A DNA stretch of 64,000 bases, taken from NCBI RefSeq assembly GCF_002024165.1, contig NZ_MWQN01000001.1, positions 4,691,501 through 4,755,500 of the forward strand, in the 5' to 3' direction. This stretch comes from Embleya scabrispora (GTDB taxonomy: Bacteria > Actinomycetota > Actinomycetes > Streptomycetales > Streptomycetaceae). Below the pieces are notes generated by a model. The model ran no database searches. It saw only the letters and a list, made by a program, of their open reading frames with translations, and had not been told where the DNA came from. Made by a program: the position numbers and the translations under genes. Below are positions 58,645-64,000 of the stretch, one piece after another (within the stretch, counting starts at the first letter, position 1; each line of letters opens with the position of its first letter).

Positions 58645-59874
58645 ATGACCAGCATCTCCCCAGAGGCCACCGCCGTGCCCGCCGTCGCAACGCCCGCCGA
58701 CCCCGCCGACGATCCCGGTGATCCCTCGGGTTGGGACGTCGTGGTGATCGGCGCGGGCCCCGCCGGCGCGTCGGCGGCGCTGGCCGCGGCACGCGCGGGA
58801 CGCCGCGTGCTGGTCCTCGACCGGGCCGAGCTCCCGCGCTACAAGACGTGCGGCGGCGGCATCATCGGCCCGTCCAAGAACGCCCTCCCGCCGGGCTTCG
58901 AGCCGCCGGTGGAAGACCTGGTGCGCGAGGTCGAGTTCACCCTGCGCGGACGCCGCCGCCGGGTCCGCTCGGCTCGGACCACGCTGATCGGACTGGTCGA
59001 CCGGGCCCGCTTCGACGAGGCGCTGACCCGGGCGGCGGTGGCCGCGGGCGCGGTGCTGCGCGAGGGCACGGCGGTCTCCCGGATCGTCGAGCGGGACGGT
59101 CTGGTGGAGTTGACCCTCGCGGGCGGCGAGACGGTGCGTGCGCGCGCGGTGGTGGGCGCGGACGGCAGCGCGGGGCGCAGCTCGGCCTATGTCGGGGTCA
59201 CCTTCGAGCAGGTGGATCTGGGCCTGGAGGCGGAGATTCCGGTGCCGCCGGAGGTCGCCGCGCACTGGCGCGGGCGGATCCTGCTCGACTGGGGCCCGCT
59301 GCCGGGCTCGTACGGGTGGGTGTTCCCCAAGGGCGACACGCTGACCGTCGGGGTGATCTGCGCGCGCGGCGAGGGTGAGGCCACCCGTGCCTACCTGCGC
59401 GACTTCATCGGCCGGCTGGGTCTGGCCGGGTTCCGGCCGGCGGTGGAGTCGGGCCATCTGACCCGGTGCCGCAAGGAGAGCGCGCCGCTGTCGCGCGGCC
59501 GGGTGCTGGTCGCCGGGGACGCGGCCGGGCTGCTCGAACCCTGGACGCGCGAGGGCATCTCGTACGCGCTGCGCTCGGGCCGGCTGGCGGGGGAGCGGGC
59601 CGCCCAGGCGGCCGGGGTCGAGACCGTGGCCGAGGTGGACAAGATCGGCGCGGACTACCACGCGGACGTGGACGCGGTGCTCGGTCGCGAGATGCGCGCC
59701 GGGCGGATCCTGCTCGACGTCTTCGAGCGGCACCCGGCGATGTTGCACCACGCGGTGACCACGCTGCCGCAGGGCTGGCGGGTGTTCCGCAAGGTGGTCC
59801 AGGGGCGCACCACGTTCGCCGACCTGCTGGAGCGGCCCGCCGCCCGGCGGGTGTTGGCGCTGACCGGGCACTGA
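58645..59874 (+). CDS. Geranylgeranyl-reductase-family FAD oxidoreductase
   Basis: 409 residues. FAD motif VVVIGAGPAGASAALAAARAG (after a ~30-residue tail), DRAELPRYKTCGGGI and VLVAGDAAGLLEPWTREGISYAL define the GGR group that reduces isoprenoid chains or hydroxylates aromatics. It may saturate menaquinone or other polyprenyl chains. TAGGGT 9 nt before the ATG may be a -10 element. Confidence 0.88.
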   Translation: MTSISPEATAVPAVATPADPADDPGDPSGWDVVVIGAGPAGASAALAAARAGRRVLVLDRAELPRYKTCGGGIIGPSKNALPPGFEPPVEDLVREVEFTLRGRRRRVRSARTTLIGLVDRARFDEALTRAAVAAGAVLREGTAVSRIVERDGLVELTLAGGETVRARAVVGADGSAGRSSAYVGVTFEQVDLGLEAEIPVPPEVAAHWRGRILLDWGPLPGSYGWVFPKGDTLTVGVICARGEGEATRAYLRDFIGRLGLAGFRPAVESGHLTRCRKESAPLSRGRVLVAGDAAGLLEPWTREGISYALRSGRLAGERAAQAAGVETVAEVDKIGADYHADVDAVLGREMRAGRILLDVFERHPAMLHHAVTTLPQGWRVFRKVVQGRTTFADLLERPAARRVLALTGH

Positions 59875-60027
59875 TTCGAGCGCCTGCCGCTCGTCGATCG
59901 GTGGGGTGTACCGGGCACGGCCCCGGGTCCGCGGTGCGCGGGCCCGGGGCCGTTTTCGTGGGGCGTGTGCGGCCGGCCCGGGTGCTGCGGCGGTGCGGTG
60001 TCGCGGTGGGCCGGGTCGGGCTTCCGG

Positions 60028-61242
60028 TCAGTCCTGCTCCTGCTCCGGCTCCTCGTCCTCGGCGGAGTGGATCCGGCGCAGCCGCGCGCCCTGGAACAGC
60101 GCGTTGCCGACGAGCAGCAGGCCGACCGCGCCGCCCGCGAGCGACAGGGTGTCGTCGTCGGGTCCGGTCTTGGGCAGGGTGCTCGGCGGTGTGCGGTCGG
60201 TGTCGCCGGGAGTGGTGCCGTCCGTGGCTCCGCCGGTGTTCGTGCCGGCGGTGCTGCCACCGCCGGTGCTCCCGCCACCGGTGGAACCACCGCTCGTGCC
60301 GCCGCCCGACGTGCCTGCGCCGGTGCTGCCGCCGGAGGTCCCGCCCGGGAAGCTCGGCAGGGGTGTGTCGACGGTGTAGCCGATGAACGACGGGTCGTTG
60401 TTGTCGGCCCGACCGACCAGGGTCAGCGGTCCGGCCCGCCCCAGGATCACCGAGGTGTCCGCGGCGCCCTCGGGTACCACCAGGACGCAGAACGTGGAGA
60501 GGTCGGTCTCCGGCGCGAGCGGGAGCCGTACCTCCGCGCGGGCCGCGCGCGGCGACCCGGCCACGGCGGGCGGGTATTCCACCGAGGCCGACCAGCGCTT
60601 GGTCTCGTGCGGCCGGAGCGAACCGGGCGAGCACTTGAAGCTGGTCGCCCAGGCCGGGCCCGGATCCCGCAGCGCGGGCGCGGCCGAGCAGCCGGCCACC
60701 GAGGTGATCCGCAACCGCCCCGTGCTGTAGGCGTAGACGTCCCGGGCGGGCTGCGCCTTGTCGGTGTCATTGGTGACGGTGAACCAGATCGTGCCCCGGC
60801 CCCGGGCGTCGAAGGTGATCTGGAGGGCGGTCGCCACCTCGATCCGCGTGGTCGGCGGTGCCGTGGTCGACGGCCGAGGGGACGACGAGGTGGTGCCGGG
60901 CCGCCCGGTGGTCGATGGTGGCGTGGTCGGCGGCCGGGTGCTGCTCGGCGGCCGGGTGGTGGTGGGCGGTTCGGTGGTCGGCCGGTGGGTGCCCGGCGGC
61001 GACGTCGTGGCCGGCTTCGTGCTCACCGGCGGTTTGGTGGTGACCGGCGGCCTGGTGCCCTCGCCCGTCGGGGGCCGGGTCAGCGTGTGCCCCCCGCCGC
61101 CGGCTCGCGGTACCGACCCGCTCGCGTCGGTATCCGCAACGGCCAGGCCGGCGTTCAGAATCATTCCCATTCCGATCGGAACAGAAATGATCAACGCGGC
61201 TCGCCTGACATTTTCTGATCGAAGTTTTCTCCACAGGAACAT
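60028..61242 (-). CDS. LPXTG sortase-anchored surface protein
   Basis: 404 residues. A signal peptide (about 1-36) is followed by a Thr/Pro-rich stalk (50-135), an Ig-like beta domain (about 140-270) and a Ser/Gly-repeat linker (about 280-335). The sorting signal LPKTG is at about 355-359, with a hydrophobic helix and RLRR after it. The extracellular domain contains cysteines (VAGCSA, FKCSPG, TFCVL). GGAGGGGG lies before the ATG. Confidence 0.85.
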   Translation of the reverse strand: MFLWRKLRSENVRRAALIISVPIGMGMILNAGLAVADTDASGSVPRAGGGGHTLTRPPTGEGTRPPVTTKPPVSTKPATTSPPGTHRPTTEPPTTTRPPSSTRPPTTPPSTTGRPGTTSSSPRPSTTAPPTTRIEVATALQITFDARGRGTIWFTVTNDTDKAQPARDVYAYSTGRLRITSVAGCSAAPALRDPGPAWATSFKCSPGSLRPHETKRWSASVEYPPAVAGSPRAARAEVRLPLAPETDLSTFCVLVVPEGAADTSVILGRAGPLTLVGRADNNDPSFIGYTVDTPLPSFPGGTSGGSTGAGTSGGGTSGGSTGGGSTGGGSTAGTNTGGATDGTTPGDTDRTPPSTLPKTGPDDDTLSLAGGAVGLLLVGNALFQGARLRRIHSAEDEEPEQEQD

Positions 61243-61287
61243 GCGGTATCCCCCTCCCGCTATGTGTGACGATTCGTTCTACCATGT

Positions 61288-61308
61288 CCGTCCTAAGCTT
61301 TAGGACGG
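61288..61308. promoter_or_regulatory. 21-bp palindrome between surface protein and kinase genes
   Basis: CCGTCCTAA (61288-61296) and TTAGGACGG (61300-61308) are perfect 9-bp arms around GCT, followed on the plus strand by CTTTT. The divergent position favours an operator; the T-run also allows a terminator. Confidence 0.6.
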
Positions 61309-61379
61309 CTTTTGGGGGATAACCCTGGTAAAGCTGAAATGGTCTGATCTTGAAAAGCGGCGAACCTGGGGGAAAGCCG

Positions 61380-63287
61380 ATGTCGGGCGGGCCGGGTGAC
61401 GGTGGGACGGGCTTCGTGGTCGGAGCCCGCTACGAGCTGGTGAGCGTGCTCGGCAGCGGCGGAATGGGCACCGTGTGGCGGGCCCGCGACCGGCTGCTCG
61501 ACCGACCCGTGGCGGCGAAGGTGATCAGCACGGGCTGGGGGCGCAACGCGTCGCAGTCCTTTCGCGAGCGGAGTCTGCGCGAGGCCCAGGCGACCGCCCG
61601 GATCAACCATCCCAACGTGGTGCGGGTCTACGACTACGTCGAGGACGACGACCGGTTGTGGATCGTGATGGAGCTGCTCGACGCCCGCTCGCTGGACACG
61701 ATCCTGGCCGAGGACGGGCCGCTCACCCCGCACGCCGCCGCGGCGATGGCGGTACAGATCGCTCGCGCGCTCGGCGTCGTGCACGCACACGGGGTGATCC
61801 ACCGCGACGTCAAGCCGGGCAACGTCCTGATCGAGCGGGACGGGCACGCGGTGCTCACCGACTTCGGCATCGCCGCCCTGGAGGGCGTGAGCGGACTGAC
61901 CGGGACCGGCGCGATCCTGGGCTCGCCCGAGTTCATGGCGCCGGAGCGCATCGAGAGCGAACACCCGGGGCCGGCCTCGGATTTGTGGTCGCTGGGCGTC
62001 ACGCTGTGCGCGGCGGTCACCGGCGCCTCGCCGTTCCGGCGGGCCACCCCGGTGGCCACGATGCACGCGATCGTGATCGCCGAGCCCGAGGTGCCGGAGG
62101 AGATCGGGCCGCTGGAGCCACTGGTCCGCGACCTGTTTCGGCGCGATCCGACGCTGCGCCCGAACAGCGCCGAGGTGGAGGCGCGGCTGAGCGCGGTGGT
62201 CGCCGCCGAGGGCCGCCGGCGCGCGGGCGATCCGACCCGGCCGATCCGGCCCACCATGCCCGGGCGGGCGTCGGCGTTCGGGGCGGTGGAGGCGGGGGAG
62301 CCGGCCGTGACCGACCCACACCCGACCGACCCACACCCGACCGACCCGCCCGCGACGGACCCGTACCGGACGGATCCGTTCGGCGGTGATCCCGATTCGA
62401 CCGACCCGGACGCGACGCTGGTGCCCTCCCCGCACCGGCAACCGCCGCTGCGCGACCTGCTGCCCACCGCGCGGCCCGCCCCCGACGACGCCGGATCGTT
62501 CGAGCCGCTGCCCCGGGTGCCCGCCGCGCCGCCGCCCGGGCGCCGACCCGGCGGCCCCGCGGAGGCCGGGGATCCGCCGACCTTCCCGCTGCCCTCCCGC
62601 GGCCGGCGCCCGGCCCGCTCGCGCCGTCGGTTGTTGGCGGTCCTGCTCCCGATCGTCACCGTCCTCGTCGCCGGCGCGATCGTGGCGGCGGTGCTGCTCG
62701 CCGGCGCCGGCGGCCGGGGCGGCGACACAGCCGGGGCGTCGCCCCGGGCGAACCCGCCGACGGTCACCGGGTCCGGCTCGCGACCGGCCGCCGATCCGCT
62801 CGCCGGCCTGGCCGCGTACCCCACCGCGCCCCCGGGAAGCGCGCCGATTCCGATACACCGGGTCGACGAGAGCACTTTCGCCTGGCGGGTCCCGCAGGGC
62901 TGGACCCGCAAGGAGCAGAACCAGAGCGTGATCTACACCGACCCCGCCGGCCCGACCGTGTTGACCGGGCGGACCGCCTTCCAGCAGACCAGCGATCTGC
63001 TGGAACAGTGGCGCGACGACGAACAGAACGCCGCCCGGGTATTTCGCGACTATCGAAAAGTGACCTTCGAGTCGCGTGCCATTCACGGCCGCAAAGGCGT
63101 GGTCTGGGAATACACCTGGACCGAGTCCGGTATTGCCCGGCACGCGATGTTGGCGTCGGTGATCATCGACGGGATCTACGTCGAGGTCGATGTGTTCGGC
63201 ACCGAGCAGCTGTGGCCGCGCGACGCGGTCCTGCACGCGCTCGCGATGAACGAATTCACCCTCGCCGGTACCCGGCCGGCCGCCTGA
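61380..63287 (+). CDS. Membrane Ser/Thr protein kinase
   Basis: 635 residues. The Hanks-type kinase domain (about 20-275) has LGSGGMGTVWRARD, VAAKVIS with the ATP-binding Lys, IHRDVKPGNVLI and DFGIAALEG, then a linker with TDPHP repeats. A transmembrane helix (about 418-443, LLAVLLPIVTVLVAGAIVAAVLLAG) leads to an extracytoplasmic domain of ~170 residues that lacks PASTA repeats. ATG 61380 follows GGGGGAAAG. Confidence 0.9.
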   Translation: MSGGPGDGGTGFVVGARYELVSVLGSGGMGTVWRARDRLLDRPVAAKVISTGWGRNASQSFRERSLREAQATARINHPNVVRVYDYVEDDDRLWIVMELLDARSLDTILAEDGPLTPHAAAAMAVQIARALGVVHAHGVIHRDVKPGNVLIERDGHAVLTDFGIAALEGVSGLTGTGAILGSPEFMAPERIESEHPGPASDLWSLGVTLCAAVTGASPFRRATPVATMHAIVIAEPEVPEEIGPLEPLVRDLFRRDPTLRPNSAEVEARLSAVVAAEGRRRAGDPTRPIRPTMPGRASAFGAVEAGEPAVTDPHPTDPHPTDPPATDPYRTDPFGGDPDSTDPDATLVPSPHRQPPLRDLLPTARPAPDDAGSFEPLPRVPAAPPPGRRPGGPAEAGDPPTFPLPSRGRRPARSRRRLLAVLLPIVTVLVAGAIVAAVLLAGAGGRGGDTAGASPRANPPTVTGSGSRPAADPLAGLAAYPTAPPGSAPIPIHRVDESTFAWRVPQGWTRKEQNQSVIYTDPAGPTVLTGRTAFQQTSDLLEQWRDDEQNAARVFRDYRKVTFESRAIHGRKGVVWEYTWTESGIARHAMLASVIIDGIYVEVDVFGTEQLWPRDAVLHALAMNEFTLAGTRPAA

Positions 63288-63294
63288 GCGGCGC

Positions 63295-64000
63295 TCAGCG
63301 CCGGAGCGCCTCCAGGCCGAGCAGCGCCACGTGCAGCGACAGGCAACTCTCCACCTGGTCCAGGTCCACGCCGAGCACCCGCTCGATCCGGTGCAGCCGC
63401 TCGTAGAAGGACGGCCGGGACAGGTGCGCGGCATCGGCGGCGGCGGACTTGTTGCGCCCGTGCTCCAGATAGATCCGCAGCATCGGGACCAACTGGCTGC
63501 CCTGCTGCGCGTCGTAGGCCAGCAGCGGCCCGAGTTCGCGCTCGACGTAGGTCTGCAACCGCGCGTCGTCGCGCAGCAGGTGCAGCAGGCCGCGCAGCCG
63601 TACGTCGGGCAGCCGGTAGAACGCGGCCTTGCCGCCCTGGTGCAGTGCCGCGTCGGCGACCTGGGTCGCCTCCAGGAGCGAGCGTCGCGCGTCGCGCGCC
63701 GCGCCCACCGAGGAGCCCACCGCGACCACGATGTCGTCCGCGAGATCCGGCGCGAGCCGGCGGATCGCGGCCGAGAAGCCCTCCAGCGCACCGTCCTCGG
63801 TGTCCTGCGAGGCGAGCGCGACGAGCAGCCCGACGTTGTCGTCGTCGAGCCCGCCGACCAGCGCGGCCAACCGGCGCTCGCGCACCGCGGCGGCGGCGAT
63901 CTCGGTGAAGTCGCGCAGCCGGGCCTGGGATTCCAGCGCGGCCGGGGTGGTGTTGCGCCGCAGCCGCAACACCACGCCGACCAGACGCCGGCCCTCCAGC
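63295..64000 (-). CDS. PucR-family transcriptional regulator (partial, N-terminus outside)
   Basis: The visible 234 codons are the C-terminal part and read on past the right edge. The GGDEF-like central domain (GLLVALASQDTEDGALEGF through RRSLLEATQVAD) and C-terminal HTH_30 (YLEHGRNKSAAADAAHLSRPSFYERLHRIERVLG) are diagnostic. PucR regulators often control purine, GABA or polyamine use, so a link with the nearby amine cluster is possible. Stop at 63295, 8 nt after the kinase stop. Confidence 0.88.
   Translation of the reverse strand, partial: LEGRRLVGVVLRLRRNTTPAALESQARLRDFTEIAAAAVRERRLAALVGGLDDDNVGLLVALASQDTEDGALEGFSAAIRRLAPDLADDIVVAVGSSVGAARDARRSLLEATQVADAALHQGGKAAFYRLPDVRLRGLLHLLRDDARLQTYVERELGPLLAYDAQQGSQLVPMLRIYLEHGRNKSAAADAAHLSRPSFYERLHRIERVLGVDLDQVESCLSLHVALLGLEALRR

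Overview
The window is actinomycete chromosomal DNA of the Streptomyces type. G+C is very high, GTG and TTG starts are common, and many genes overlap as GTGA or ATGA. Gene order resembles Streptomyces in several blocks: hrcA-dnaJ2, rsmE-HIT-RNase Z-phoH-ybeY-CBS protein-era, leuA-recO-uppS, zur-znuBCA-glyS and rpsB-tsf-pyrH-frr-cdsA-rlmN. The genus cannot be resolved by eye. No tRNA, rRNA, insertion sequence, CRISPR array or prophage was seen. Most genes look like core or lineage-conserved chromosome.

Layout. 1-7583 (minus): an operon of three different dynamin-like GTPases with a papain-like C39 peptidase between two of them; this is the least familiar and most interesting locus. 7882-12421: aromatic amino acid hydroxylase, Uma2 nuclease-like protein, WD40-type protein, DUF3097 protein and a metallo-beta-lactamase-fold hydrolase. 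12476-14724: CIRCE operator, hrcA and dnaJ2 (heat shock). 15278-23053: nitronate monooxygenase, rsmE, HIT protein, RNase Z-like protein, phoH, ybeY, CNNM/CorC-like protein, a zinc-ligand-less cytidine deaminase relative and era (RNA maturation and ribosome assembly). 23093-28435: a Gln/Pro/Tyr-rich membrane protein, leuA with a leucine leader peptide, a zinc-ribbon/TerB-like protein, recO and uppS. 28580-34339: metal homeostasis (permease plus TIGR03943 protein, lipoprotein, zur-znuBCA with two Zur-type operators). 34467-40269: glyS, a repeat-rich membrane protein, a NADAR protein, dus, tetR and an M23 peptidase. 40724-46658: rpsB, tsf, pyrH, frr, cdsA, rlmN. 47049-50100: an unusual ABC transporter and a tyrosine phosphatase. 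50111-57254: an amine/GABA-type catabolic locus (oxidase, PPOX-like protein, aminotransferase and Lrp regulator, diverging from an aldehyde dehydrogenase and a PotD-like protein). 57328-64000: cation/proton antiporter, geranylgeranyl-reductase-family protein, LPXTG surface protein, Ser/Thr kinase and a truncated PucR regulator.

How parts work together. ZnuA/ZnuC/ZnuB import zinc and Zur, translated from the same operon, should repress it through paired operators over the znuA promoter. HrcA should repress itself and dnaJ2 through CIRCE. Leucine supply probably controls leuA by ribosome stalling on four Leu codons. The aminotransferase, aldehyde dehydrogenase, oxidase and PotD-like protein form a plausible polyamine or 4-aminobutyraldehyde pathway with an Lrp-family regulator. 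Strong hairpins lie at most operon ends and are listed separately.
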